Assembly (NCBI GenBank): GCA_038107835.1
Contig: JAYNHH010000001.1
Location: 124,001-188,000, forward strand
DNA from: MED-G116 sp038107835
GTDB lineage: Bacteria > Pseudomonadota > Alphaproteobacteria > Puniceispirillales > Puniceispirillaceae
Reading direction: 5' to 3'
Length of the DNA: 64,000 nt
Positions 34,365 to 42,955 of the stretch are shown here, in pieces. Under the pieces are notes generated by a model. The model did no database searches and was not told the origin of the DNA. It was given only the letters and a program-made list of their open reading frames with translations. Made by a program: the position numbers and the translations under genes. Every line of letters starts with the position of its first letter. The stretch's first letter is position 1.

Positions 34365-35279
34365 ATGAGCCAGATTGAAGAAATTCGCGCCTTCGTTATG
34401 GTGGTTGAGACAGGCAGTCTGACCCAGGCTGCAGAGCGGCTTGGTATAGCGGTTTCCGCTGTCAGCCGGCGCCTGAAGGATCTGGAATTACGATTGGGTG
34501 CCCCGCTTATCCAGCGCACAACTCGCCGCATGTATCTTAACGAGGTCGGACAGGGGTTTTATGACCGTTGCAAGGCTGTGCTTGATGAGCTTGAAGCCGC
34601 GCAACAGGAGGTTCTTAATTCTGGTGGCGCGCTAAATGGTGTTTTGCGGATCAGTACGCCGCTTTCCTTTGGCGTCGCACATATGTCGGGCGCCATTGCC
34701 CAATTTATGCATGCGCATCCAGAAATTCGCATTGAAATGGATTTGTCCGACAAGCGGGTCGATCTGGTGGCAGAAGGATTTGACTTGGCCATCAGGATTG
34801 GTGTTCTTTCAGACTCAAGTCTGATTGCCAAGAAAATTTCCTGGGTGAAGAAAATCCCCTGTGCTGCACCTGACTTTCTTGAGCGCTACCCGAAAATCAC
34901 GAGGCCGGAGGATCTGATGGACGCTCCTGCGCTTGTCTATTCAAACGACAAATCTCCGGCCGATTGGGGCTATACTGCGCCTGACGGCAAGTCGGGCGTC
35001 ATGCGGGTTAACCCAAAACTGACAGCTTCAAATGGCGATGTGCTGCGGGAAGCGGCGATTGCCGGACTCGGCATTACCTGCCTGCCCAGCTTTTTGCACT
35101 ATGATGCGATCAACAACGGCCTGTTGCGGCCAGTCCTGTCGGACTATGACTGGACGGGCTTTGATGTGTTTGCGGTGTATCCCAAGACAACGATTCTGCC
35201 GAAGCGAACACGCGCCTTTGTTGATTTCATGGCATCGCGCTATGGGAAAGATCCGGTCTGGAACAAGATTCATGCCTAG
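34365..35279 (+). CDS. LysR-family transcriptional regulator
   Basis: A 304-residue regulator with an N-terminal winged helix-turn-helix (S-L-T-Q-A-A-E-R-L-G-I-A-V-S-A-V-S-R-R-L-K-D-L-E, about residues 18-41) and a LysR substrate-binding domain. The A-V-S-R-R-L-K-x-L-E helix is typical of the CrgA/DmlR-like subgroup. It diverges from azoR and is its likely regulator, probably responding to quinones or electrophiles. The candidate box at 34325 is near its own start. Confidence 0.93.
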   Translation: MSQIEEIRAFVMVVETGSLTQAAERLGIAVSAVSRRLKDLELRLGAPLIQRTTRRMYLNEVGQGFYDRCKAVLDELEAAQQEVLNSGGALNGVLRISTPLSFGVAHMSGAIAQFMHAHPEIRIEMDLSDKRVDLVAEGFDLAIRIGVLSDSSLIAKKISWVKKIPCAAPDFLERYPKITRPEDLMDAPALVYSNDKSPADWGYTAPDGKSGVMRVNPKLTASNGDVLREAAIAGLGITCLPSFLHYDAINNGLLRPVLSDYDWTGFDVFAVYPKTTILPKRTRAFVDFMASRYGKDPVWNKIHA

Positions 35280-35415
35280 GTTGCCTGGTTGGCAGGATGG
35301 CTTGATCTGGTCTTGATTATTTCATTTCGCGGAAAATTCTTTTCATTTACGCACTCTTTATCGCGAAAAACGCAAGGGTTACCCTCTTTCTGGGTTTGGC
35401 GGTGAATGCCGCAAA

Positions 35416-35497
35416 GTTTGTGTGATGGCACCCACACAAACCCTGACTCATCCTTCAGTCAGGGCAGACTAAAGAGGCGCGAAAGCGCCTCTTTTTT
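35416..35497 (+). ncRNA. Candidate small RNA: three consecutive stem-loops ending in a strong terminator
   Basis: Three adjacent perfect stems occur: GTTTGTGTG/CACACAAAC (35416-35441, 8-nt loop), CCCTGACT/AGTCAGGG (35441-35464, loop CATCCTTC) and AAAGAGGCGC-GAAA-GCGCCTCTTT (35471-35494) running into a seven-T tract. The 264-bp gap holds no protein frame, and the structure is far more elaborate than a terminator for the LysR gene 137 bp upstream. I read it as an independent small RNA whose 5' end lies somewhere in 35320-35415. The loop CATCCTTC could pair with a ribosome binding site. No known RNA family is recognised. Confidence 0.5.
35471..35497 (+). terminator. Strong Rho-independent terminator
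   Basis: A 10-bp perfect stem AAAGAGGCGC/GCGCCTCTTT closed by a GAAA tetraloop, followed by TTTT overlapping the end of the stem's T run. It ends the candidate RNA and any read-through from the LysR gene, 47 bp before the VOC gene. Confidence 0.9.
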
Positions 35498-35543
35498 TGC
35501 GTGGGCGCTTGCTGGCATTTATTACTGCGCCTAGAATTTGGAG

Positions 35544-35897
35544 ATGCTGGAACACCACAAAATCGATTATGTGGAATTCCCCTCTGCTGATCTTGATAGA
35601 ACGAAAGCATTTTTCGTCGCAGCTTTTGGCTGGGAGTTCGAGGATTTCGGCGCTGACTACACCGCCTTTTCCGGTGCCGGGTTGAATGGCGGGTTCTTTG
35701 CCGCAGATTGCGCCAGCCGAACAGCAGTCGGCGCGTGCCTGATTGTATTCTACAGCGAGGCGCTTGAGACAAGCCTGACGCATCTTGATGCGTGTGGAGC
35801 GCGGATTGTCAAACCCATTTTTGCCTTTCCGGGAGGCCGGCGGTTCCATTTTGAAGAGCTGATGGGAAATGAATTCGCGGTTTGGTCTGATAAATAG
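35544..35897 (+). CDS. VOC-family (glyoxalase/bleomycin-resistance-like) protein
   Basis: A 117-residue single vicinal-oxygen-chelate domain (K-I-D-Y-V-E-F-P-S-A-D-L-D-R-T-K-A-F-F ... W-E-F-E-D-F-G-x-D-Y). The C-terminal F-E-E-L-M-G-N-E-F-A-V-W motif is typical of small stand-alone VOC proteins of unassigned function. The ATG at 35544 is chosen over the TTG at 35538. It stands alone after the terminator. Confidence 0.85.
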   Translation: MLEHHKIDYVEFPSADLDRTKAFFVAAFGWEFEDFGADYTAFSGAGLNGGFFAADCASRTAVGACLIVFYSEALETSLTHLDACGARIVKPIFAFPGGRRFHFEELMGNEFAVWSDK

Positions 35898-35937
35898 AAT
35901 ATAATTGGCACTGACTTCCTGCCAGGGAAAAAATCTT

Positions 35938-36001
35938 GCATAGCCAATTGGATGGCGTCACATTTGGACGCATAGCCATTTGGATGGCGTCACATTTGGA
36001 C
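35938..36001. repeat. Tandem 32-bp direct repeat upstream of the MBL-rhodanese gene
   Basis: Two adjacent 32-bp units (35938-35969 and 35970-36001) differ at one base (CCAATTGG versus CCATTTGG). Each contains GATGGCGTCACATTTGGAC; at the junction GCGTC-N7-GACGC forms a small palindrome. The array ends 22 bp before the start codon at 36023, so it occupies the promoter/leader and may be a duplicated regulator site. Confidence 0.85.
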
Positions 36002-36022
36002 ATTGTCATCTTGGAGGTCGTT

Positions 36023-37033
36023 ATGATTTTTCGTCAGCTTTTCGACAGCACATCATCAACCTACACCTACCTCATTGCCAGCAGAAAGGGCGGCGAGGCA
36101 CTTATGATCGACCCGGTCTTCGAAAGGACCGATCACTATCTCAGACTGCTGGAAGAATTGGATCTCAAGCTGGTAAAGGTTGTGGACACACATGTTCATG
36201 CCGATCACGTCTCGGCGATGGCGGCATTGCGTGATCACACGAACTGCGTGACTGTTATGGGCGAGCAATCACCGGTGGATGTTGTTTCAATGCGGGTTTC
36301 GGACGCCGAAAAGGTGACCATCGAAGGCTTCTCGATGACGGCCATGTACACGCCTGGCCATACTGATGACAGCTATTGTTTTCGCACTGACGATCGGGTT
36401 TTTACGGGTGATACCCTGCTGATCCGGGGAACGGGCCGGACAGATTTTCAAAATGGTGATCCGGGTCTGCAGTATGAGTCGCTTTTTGACGGGCTGCTGA
36501 AGCTGCCAGAAACTCTGCTCGTGTATCCTGCCCATGATTACAAGGGCGATACGGTCTCGACTCTGGCTGAGGAGAAGGCGTTTAACCCGCGTCTGCAGGT
36601 TGGTTCGCGCCAGGAATATGTCGATTTGATGAATAATCTGAAATTGGCCAATCCAAAGATGATGGACGTCGCCGTTCCGGAAAATCAGCGGATGGGGCTG
36701 AATCTTGAGCGGCAGCGCGAGGTGCCCTGCGTCGATGCTGACGGGGTGATCAGCAATGCTGACGAGCGATATCTGATGGTTGACCTGCGCGAGGATGGTG
36801 AGCGTGTGAAGCATGGGGTGATCCCAAACTCGATTCACGCGCCCTATAGCCGTCTGGACCAGCATCTTGAGATGTTGTCTCATGCGTCGAGCAAGCAGAT
36901 CGTCTTTTATTGTGCAGCCGGTGAACGTAGCGCCATGGCGGTGAAACTCGCTGGCGGCAGTGGGGTGAGGGATTGTGCGCATCTGCCGGGTGGTTATGAG
37001 GCTTGGTTGCGGGCTGGTGGTGCAACCGAGTGA
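36023..37033 (+). CDS. Metallo-beta-lactamase-fold persulfide dioxygenase fused to rhodanese (ETHE1/Blh-like)
   Basis: A 336-residue two-domain protein. The N-terminal MBL domain has T-H-V-H-A-D-H, T-P-G-H-T-D-D and the ETHE1-type G-T-G-R-T-D-F-Q motif, consistent with a mono-iron persulfide dioxygenase. The C-terminal rhodanese domain (from about residue 225) ends with an intact active-site loop C-A-A-G-E-R-S. Such fusions oxidise glutathione persulfide to sulfite and move sulfane sulfur, and in some bacteria are controlled by BigR, which is not seen here. ATG at 36023 follows TTGGAGG. Confidence 0.92.
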   Translation: MIFRQLFDSTSSTYTYLIASRKGGEALMIDPVFERTDHYLRLLEELDLKLVKVVDTHVHADHVSAMAALRDHTNCVTVMGEQSPVDVVSMRVSDAEKVTIEGFSMTAMYTPGHTDDSYCFRTDDRVFTGDTLLIRGTGRTDFQNGDPGLQYESLFDGLLKLPETLLVYPAHDYKGDTVSTLAEEKAFNPRLQVGSRQEYVDLMNNLKLANPKMMDVAVPENQRMGLNLERQREVPCVDADGVISNADERYLMVDLREDGERVKHGVIPNSIHAPYSRLDQHLEMLSHASSKQIVFYCAAGERSAMAVKLAGGSGVRDCAHLPGGYEAWLRAGGATE

Positions 37034-37084
37034 TGCCTGCCTGAAAATGACCGGTTGCATATTGCCCATTTGAGGAAACGGCAA

Positions 37085-38329
37085 ATGAAAACATCTGTGA
37101 TTGTTGTTGGCGGCGGAATTGTCGGTGTCTGCAATGCCTTGGCTTTGCGTCAGGCAGGACACCAGGTGACGCTGATTGACCGCAAACAGCCAGGCCGTGA
37201 GACATCCTATGGCAATGCCGGCGTTTTATCAGAATCTTCGATTATGGTGCTGAATAACCCAAATATGTTGCGCGCCCTGCCAAAGCTTCTGCTTGGAAAA
37301 TCACTTGGCCTTCGCTATTCGCTGGCGTTTGTGGTGAAAAATCTTGGCTGGTTTCTCAAATTCCTGTCCTATTGCACACCGTCAAAAACGCGGGCGGCAG
37401 CTTTTGCCCTGCGCGCTTTACAACTATCCTCTCTAGCGCAGCATAAAAAATGGATTGCTGAGGCTGGTGCTGGACATCTTCTTCGTGAGGCTGCGTGGGT
37501 AAAGGCATTCCGTTCGGAGGCGAGTTTCGCCAAATATCGTGGTGAAATGGCGCTGATGGATGATATTGGTGTCAGCTACACAGTCTATGACAGAGAGCAG
37601 ATCAGACAGATGGAGCCGGGATTGAAACCGGTTTACAGCAAGGCCGTGATCATGAATGAGACATGTGGTGTGACAAGTCCATCGGCATTGACTGATTCCT
37701 ATGTAGCGCTGTTCGAGGCGGCTGGCGGGACTGTTCATCGCGGTGATGTGTCTGGTTTATCCGGGGGGAAGGGTGGCTGGCAGGTTCTTATGGGTGAAGA
37801 GGTGTTGCGTGCTGAAAATTTGGTCATTGCAGCGGGTCCCTGGTCGTCGGAAGTTGCCGCTTGGCTTGGTTACAGGATTCCCATGGCCTGGGAGCGAGGA
37901 TATCACCTGCATCTGCAACCGGGTGATGGACCACAGCTTGGGCGGGCAATCTGCGATATGGATGGAGGGTATGCGATGGTGCCGACATTGCATGGTGTGC
38001 GCATTACCTCAGGGGTGGAAATCGCCGAGCGCGATGCGCCCCCCAATTATGATCAGATTATCGGATCTGTTGCCGACGCCCGAGATGCTCATGAGATGAA
38101 GGATGTCATTGATGAGGAGCCATGGATGGGACGTCGTCCAACACTCGCCGACTCGCTGCCGATGATTGATGCCGCACCGCGGCATGAGGGCCTATGGTTC
38201 AATTTTGGCCATCAGCATCTTGGCCTTTCCATGGCTCCGGGATCGGCGCTGTCAATCGTTGCGATGATCGAGGGTGATGAACCGCCCTTTGATGTGAATC
38301 CTTTTCGCGCAACCCGGTTTCCGATCTGA
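37085..38329 (+). CDS. D-amino-acid dehydrogenase-like FAD oxidoreductase (DadA family)
   Basis: A 414-residue DAO-family flavoprotein beginning V-I-V-V-G-G-G-I-V-G-V-C-N-A-L, with G-R-E-T-S-Y-G-N-A-G matching the DadA FAD loop and W-M-G-R-R-P-T-L-A-D-S-L-P at the C-terminus. It probably oxidises a D-amino acid or hydroxyproline-like amine and passes electrons to the membrane chain. The start at 37085 follows GAGGAAACGGCAA. A second flavoprotein gene starts 2 bp after its stop, so both are co-expressed. Confidence 0.9.
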   Translation: MKTSVIVVGGGIVGVCNALALRQAGHQVTLIDRKQPGRETSYGNAGVLSESSIMVLNNPNMLRALPKLLLGKSLGLRYSLAFVVKNLGWFLKFLSYCTPSKTRAAAFALRALQLSSLAQHKKWIAEAGAGHLLREAAWVKAFRSEASFAKYRGEMALMDDIGVSYTVYDREQIRQMEPGLKPVYSKAVIMNETCGVTSPSALTDSYVALFEAAGGTVHRGDVSGLSGGKGGWQVLMGEEVLRAENLVIAAGPWSSEVAAWLGYRIPMAWERGYHLHLQPGDGPQLGRAICDMDGGYAMVPTLHGVRITSGVEIAERDAPPNYDQIIGSVADARDAHEMKDVIDEEPWMGRRPTLADSLPMIDAAPRHEGLWFNFGHQHLGLSMAPGSALSIVAMIEGDEPPFDVNPFRATRFPI

Positions 38330-38331
38330 CG

Positions 38332-39540
38332 ATGATCGGCAAGCTGGAAGATCCTCCGCATGACACATTTGACGTGGTGATTGTTGGTGGGGCGATGATC
38401 GGGTCTTCGGTGGCCTGGTTTTTGTCACATAATGAGGATTTTGATGGCCGGATCCTTGTCGTTGAGCGTGATCCGACCTACGAACAGAGTTCAACAGCAC
38501 ATACCAACAGTTGCATGCGGCAACAGTTTTCGAGTGAATTGAACATTCGCATTTCACAATTTGCCGCAGAGTTTGTCCGTAACTTCAGGGATCACATGGG
38601 TGGCGATCCGGCCGTGCCTGATCTTCACGTGCATCATTTTGGATACATGTATTTGGCGGACAGTGAGACATTCGCATCCCGTCTGAGGGACAGTTACGCT
38701 GTTCAGGCAGCCTGTGGGGCGGCCACAAAGTTGATGTCACCTGATGAAATTGCTGCTGCCTACCCCTTTTACCAGCTGGATGACATTGTTCTAGGCAGTC
38801 ACAACACAGTCGATGAGGGCTATTTCGACGGTGCCACAATGTTTGACTGGTGGCGCCGCAAGGCGCGGCAGAAAGGTGTCTGCTACATCGCCAACGAGGT
38901 TGTTGATATGGGCAGCGATGCAGGCAGGGTGATCAGCGTCACGCTGGCGTCAGGTACCGTTATCAGGACTGGTACCGTGATCAATGCCGCGGGTCCACGC
39001 GCCGCCAAAGTGGCGCAGCTTGCCGGATTGGAGATTCCGGTCGAACCCCGGCCGCGCTATACCTTTGTGTTTGATGCTGCTGATCCACCTGACCGTGCCG
39101 TGCCGCTGACGATCGATCCATCAGGCGTGCATTTCCGGACAGATGGGCAATATTTCATGGCTGGCTGTCCCCCAATACAAGATGGTCCCGTTGATTGTGA
39201 TGATTTCACGATGGATCACAGCCTGTGGGAGGAAAAGGCGTGGCCGGCCATTGCCAATCGTGTTCCTGCCTTTGAGAGAGTGAGGCTTGTCAATGGCTGG
39301 GTTGGCCATTACGCCTATAATCGCCTTGACCAGAATGCCGTTGTTGGCCCGCATCCCGATTTGCCAAATTTCATTTTTGTTAATGGGTTCTCAGGTCACG
39401 GCTTCCAGCAGTCACCCGCGATGGGGCGCGGCGTCAGTGAGCTGGTTGCCTATGGTGAGTTTCGCAGTCTGGACATGACGCCACTCGGCGTAGAACGGAT
39501 TATCGCCAGACGCCCGCTTGTCGAACATGCGGTCATTTGA
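38332..39540 (+). CDS. FAD-dependent oxidoreductase (DAO superfamily, FOXRED1-like)
   Basis: A 402-residue flavoprotein with V-V-I-V-G-G-A-M-I-G-S-S-V-A-W near residues 16-30, the S-S-T-A-H-T-N-S FAD contact and the C-terminal N-G-F-S-G-H-G-F-Q-Q-S motif of sarcosine-oxidase-like enzymes. The third Gly of G-x-G-x-x-G is Ala (G-G-A-M-I-G). It is paired with the DadA-like gene and its amine substrate is unknown. Confidence 0.87.
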   Translation: MIGKLEDPPHDTFDVVIVGGAMIGSSVAWFLSHNEDFDGRILVVERDPTYEQSSTAHTNSCMRQQFSSELNIRISQFAAEFVRNFRDHMGGDPAVPDLHVHHFGYMYLADSETFASRLRDSYAVQAACGAATKLMSPDEIAAAYPFYQLDDIVLGSHNTVDEGYFDGATMFDWWRRKARQKGVCYIANEVVDMGSDAGRVISVTLASGTVIRTGTVINAAGPRAAKVAQLAGLEIPVEPRPRYTFVFDAADPPDRAVPLTIDPSGVHFRTDGQYFMAGCPPIQDGPVDCDDFTMDHSLWEEKAWPAIANRVPAFERVRLVNGWVGHYAYNRLDQNAVVGPHPDLPNFIFVNGFSGHGFQQSPAMGRGVSELVAYGEFRSLDMTPLGVERIIARRPLVEHAVI

Positions 39541-39569
39541 TCGCACTCTTTTGCCTGTCTTTGGGCGGA

Positions 39570-40490
39570 TTACAGAGTAAGGACCCCTGTAATCACTGGA
39601 ACGCAGCTTCCGGTCAAAATGGGTGGATCTGTTCGGCCCGCCACCTTTGCTACCGTCACATGCAGTCGGCTGGGACGTCCCATGTCATCACCCTGATGGA
39701 TGGCGAAGTCGAATTTCCCATCGCTGACTGGGGCCAGTTCTGCCAGCAACGCCCCAAGCGCGGTCGCGGCACTGCCGGTCGCCGGGTCTTCAGGTATACC
39801 GCCAAGTGGGGCAAACATCCGGGCGTGCAGGATGCCGTCATCAGCTTCAAAGAAAACGAGCAGAGAAAAAAAATCACCCTCATAGCCATAATTCTCGTCC
39901 ATTTTGGCAAACTGTCCATTATCCACCACACAGGCAGTGAGGGCTTCACGGCTTTTCACTTCGGCAATGGCAAAAGGAACGCCTGTACCAGCAACAATTG
40001 GTTCTGTCCTGCTGCTTTTAATCGCCCGTAGATTGAGATTGACAGCCGCAGCAATCAGCTCAGCTGGCATTGTCTGGCCTTTGGTGATCGGTTGCGGTGC
40101 CGTGATTGATATGGTTTCGATGACGCCAGCTCGGTTGCGGTTGGGAAGGATTTTTACAAGGCCGGCCATCTCCTCGAAGATCAGCAAATCGCCATCTGTT
40201 GATCCCGGGATAAGGTCCGGCTGTGAAGCGAGAAGATAGCCCGTTCCAACATTTGGATGTCCGGCGAAGGGCATTTCATTCTGCGGCGTGAAAATCCGCA
40301 CCTTTGCGGCATTGCCCGGATCATCGGGCGGCAGAACGAAAGTTGTTTCAGAATAGTTCATCTCCGCAGCAATTTTCCGCATATCAGCATCGCTGATGCC
40401 ACGTGCATCGGTGAAAATGGCAAGGGGATTGCCGCCGAATACATGGTCAGTAAACACATCCACGGTTTGAAACTTTTGCTGTTTGGCCAT
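39570..40490 (-). CDS. PhzF-family isomerase
   Basis: A 306-residue enzyme with the diaminopimelate-epimerase-like fold of PhzF. The N-terminal V-D-V-F-T-D-x-x-F-G-G-N-P-L-A motif, the catalytic Glu in N-Y-S-E-T-T-F-V, the G-H-P-N-V-G-T segment and the D-P-A-T-G-S-A-A motif are present. The family catalyses isomerisations or epimerisations outside phenazine synthesis as well; no other phenazine genes are seen, so the reaction is open. It is convergent with the FAD oxidoreductase gene. Confidence 0.92.
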   Translation of the reverse strand: MAKQQKFQTVDVFTDHVFGGNPLAIFTDARGISDADMRKIAAEMNYSETTFVLPPDDPGNAAKVRIFTPQNEMPFAGHPNVGTGYLLASQPDLIPGSTDGDLLIFEEMAGLVKILPNRNRAGVIETISITAPQPITKGQTMPAELIAAAVNLNLRAIKSSRTEPIVAGTGVPFAIAEVKSREALTACVVDNGQFAKMDENYGYEGDFFSLLVFFEADDGILHARMFAPLGGIPEDPATGSAATALGALLAELAPVSDGKFDFAIHQGDDMGRPSRLHVTVAKVAGRTDPPILTGSCVPVITGVLTL

Positions 40491-40672
40491 CTTTCACCCT
40501 AATTTCCGAGTGCTGTTAAAGTGGACGTTCACGCAATCAACACCGTGATGGATATTGATCCAAGGTGAATCTTAACCGGCTTTAGACTTTTCTCGTAGTC
40601 GAACTTTTCCTGCGTTGCAGACAGGATGGAACCAAGCGAGATAGCGATAGCCAAGATGGACACAGGCACAAC

Positions 40673-41068
40673 ATGAATTTTCAACCGCTTTTGGAATCGG
40701 CCCAACCCATTACGGTACATGCCATGGCGGCGATGTTGGCAGTTGGCCTTGGTGGGTTGCAGTTTGTCCTGCCAAAAGGGTCACGCCTGCACCGGTGGCT
40801 TGGTTATGCCTGGGTCGCACTGATGGCTTCGGTTGCCATCACGGGGCTGCTCATTCATGAAATCCGCATGGTTGGCCCCTTCAGCCCCATTCACCTTCTC
40901 TCCCTTTTCGTGCTAACCACATTGTTCTGGGCTGTCAGAGCGGCAAGGCAGGGGCTTGTCAGCCGCCACCGCAGGGCAATGATAATGCTTTATGTCTTTG
41001 GGCTTTTGCTTGCCGGAGCCTTTACATTTTTACCGGGTCGTATGATGCATGTCATGTTGACCGGATAA
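40673..41068 (+). CDS. DUF2306-like membrane protein
   Basis: A 131-residue protein with four hydrophobic helices. The pattern H-A-M-A-A-M-L-A-V-G-L-G-G-L-Q...G-S-R-L-H-R-W-L-G-Y and S-R-H-R-R-A-M matches DUF2306/YozB-type membrane proteins, whose conserved histidines suggest haem or metal binding. It diverges from the PhzF gene. Function unknown. Confidence 0.75.
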   Translation: MNFQPLLESAQPITVHAMAAMLAVGLGGLQFVLPKGSRLHRWLGYAWVALMASVAITGLLIHEIRMVGPFSPIHLLSLFVLTTLFWAVRAARQGLVSRHRRAMIMLYVFGLLLAGAFTFLPGRMMHVMLTG

Positions 41069-41104
41069 TAATATGGTCCTGCCGCACGATCGCATTTGTC
41101 GCAA

Positions 41105-41132
41105 TTGACAGACGCACCCGAATATCTACAGT
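41105..41132 (+). promoter_or_regulatory. Candidate promoter of the TctCBA operon
   Basis: A consensus -35 TTGACA (41105-41110), a 16-bp spacer and TACAGT (4/6 to TATAAT). It is 100 bp before the TctC-like start codon. No operator palindrome of note is seen next to it. Confidence 0.4.
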
Positions 41133-41231
41133 AATTTTTAGGCAATCACGCTCCACGGCTATCGTTAGGTGGGGATAACTTAATATGCTGGTTGTAAAAA
41201 AGCACACGCAATGTGCAAATGGAGGAAACAA

Positions 41232-42248
41232 ATGAAGAATTATATTGGACTCTCAGCCCTCGCCGGTTTGCTTGTCTTGGCAAGTGGCACGGCGGGTGCT
41301 TTCGAATGTAAGGTCAAGGAAGCAACCATGGCAAAGCCTGATGGCTTTCCGTCACGCGCTTTGACAATGATTGTACCCTATGGTCCAGCCGGTGGTTCTG
41401 GACAGGTTGCGGCTGCCATGGCCGAAGCGGTGACTGGCCACACTGATGTGGCGATCAACCGTGATCACAAGCCAGGTGGGTCAGGCACTGTTGGTATGAC
41501 TGCCTATATGGCGGCACCTGCTGATGGATATAACGTGCTTGAGCATATTGATGACGCGTCATCAGCACATGCGCTTGATTCCTCGCGGCCAAACCCTGCA
41601 GCGGATTTGATTCCCCTCGTGGTGTCTCAGGTCACATTTTCGCAGGTTTACATCCGCTCGAATGAGACCCGTTACACGGATTGGCAATCATTCGTGGAAT
41701 GGGTGAAAGCCCAAGACGGCAAGGCAACCATTGCCAATGTGTCCAAGGAAGGTTCGATGGAACGGGTAACGATGAAATTCATCACCGATGCCACCGGCAT
41801 GGAAATCCAGCAGATCTCGTTTGACAAGGGTGCGCCGCGCTATGGCGCCTTACTTGGCGGCCAGGTCGACGCGTTGTTTGAGCAGCCAGGTGACGTTCGC
41901 AAGTTCCTTGATGCTGGCAATTTCAAGCCGATCCTGACGATCTTCAATGAGCGTCCGGGTGTGTTTGCTGATGTGCCGACCCACAAGGAAATGGGAATGG
42001 ATTTTGAGCCGCTTCTGCGCTTCCGCGGGTTCTATGTTCACAAGGATGCGCCTGCTGACCGCGTCAAATGGCTTCAGTGGGCCTTCCAGCGTGGCTATTG
42101 CCAGGACAGCTATCAGGCATTCAACGAATCAAAATTCATGAATGTGATCGATAGCTACCGCGATACTGCTGGCGCGATTGATTTGATCAATGCCAGCGTC
42201 GATCAATATCGTGAGGTCTATAAGAGCATGGGAATGGACGTGAAGTAG
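41232..42248 (+). CDS. tctC: Tripartite tricarboxylate transporter substrate-binding protein (TctC)
   Basis: A 338-residue periplasmic binding protein (Bug/TctC family) with a signal peptide ending G-T-A-G-A-F-E. The family features F-P-S-R-A-L-T-M-I-V-P-Y-G-P-A-G-G-S-G and the N-x-x-G-x-G-x-x-G-M region are present. GGAGGAAACA precedes the ATG at 41232. Ligands of this family are mostly carboxylates. Followed by TctB and TctA, it forms the uptake system of the 41.2-48.2 kb unit. Confidence 0.93.
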   Translation: MKNYIGLSALAGLLVLASGTAGAFECKVKEATMAKPDGFPSRALTMIVPYGPAGGSGQVAAAMAEAVTGHTDVAINRDHKPGGSGTVGMTAYMAAPADGYNVLEHIDDASSAHALDSSRPNPAADLIPLVVSQVTFSQVYIRSNETRYTDWQSFVEWVKAQDGKATIANVSKEGSMERVTMKFITDATGMEIQQISFDKGAPRYGALLGGQVDALFEQPGDVRKFLDAGNFKPILTIFNERPGVFADVPTHKEMGMDFEPLLRFRGFYVHKDAPADRVKWLQWAFQRGYCQDSYQAFNESKFMNVIDSYRDTAGAIDLINASVDQYREVYKSMGMDVK

Positions 42249-42385
42249 CACGGGCCATAGATATTGGTTTTGATCCAGATACCACCCGGCGTGACGGTTG
42301 GGTGGTATCACTTAGATTAATCAATGGTTCACTCGAATTTCGATTTTCAACCGCAATATGTTCACTGAGTAGCCGGTAGTATGAT

Positions 42386-42946
42386 ATGGGTAAGTTGACA
42401 CGATCGCATATGATTGAAACGGGCGTTTGGCTCACAATCTGCATCATTTTCTTCGCTTTTTCCTTTGAGTTTAACCAGCCCATCGAAATTTATAAATTCG
42501 GTGCTACTGGCTGGCCGCGTGTGGTTCTGTTGCTGTTGCTGCTGGCGACTATCGGGAATTTTTACTATCTGCGGACACATGGCTCGGCCGTTCAAAAGGG
42601 CCGCGTTGGCATCGCTGACGAGGATGAGTCAGACACTGACTATGGTGATTTCGGCGCAGTGGTGAAGGTCATCGGTGTGTTGGGAACACCGTTTGTCTTT
42701 GCGATGCTGCTCAAACCTGTTGGTTTCTATTTTGCCACTCCCTTCTTTATCGCTCTCATCATTGTTTTGTTTGGTGAGCGGCGGGTAAAATGGGTTCTCG
42801 GCATAACCGCGATGATTTATGCGATTCTGCTTGGGTTGTTCATGGTGGTTCTCAACGCACCCCTGCCGCAGGGTAACATGTCGCCCTTTTATGATTATAG
42901 TGCGTTGATTTTGACGCTGAATACCCAGCTCCAGCAGATGTGGTAG
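42386..42946 (+). CDS. tctB: Tripartite tricarboxylate transporter small subunit (TctB)
   Basis: A 186-residue protein with four helices, the small membrane subunit of TTT carriers. A charged loop D-E-D-E-S-D-T-D-Y-G-D between helices 2 and 3 is unusually acidic. It follows TctC by 137 bp and precedes TctA by 9 bp. Confidence 0.9.
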   Translation: MGKLTRSHMIETGVWLTICIIFFAFSFEFNQPIEIYKFGATGWPRVVLLLLLLATIGNFYYLRTHGSAVQKGRVGIADEDESDTDYGDFGAVVKVIGVLGTPFVFAMLLKPVGFYFATPFFIALIIVLFGERRVKWVLGITAMIYAILLGLFMVVLNAPLPQGNMSPFYDYSALILTLNTQLQQMW

Positions 42947-42955
42947 GATAAGTTC

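Noticed and set aside
35416..35497. Identity of the structured RNA as tmRNA, 6S RNA or SRP RNA
   Set aside because: No CCA end or tag frame, no long central bulged stem, and no conserved SRP GNAR tetraloop helix.
36287..37162. A 291-codon antisense frame under the MBL-rhodanese gene
   Set aside because: Shadow of a clear two-domain gene with intact catalytic motifs on the other strand.
39537..40031. A plus-strand frame opposite the PhzF gene
   Set aside because: Shadow frame; PhzF motifs are complete on the minus strand.
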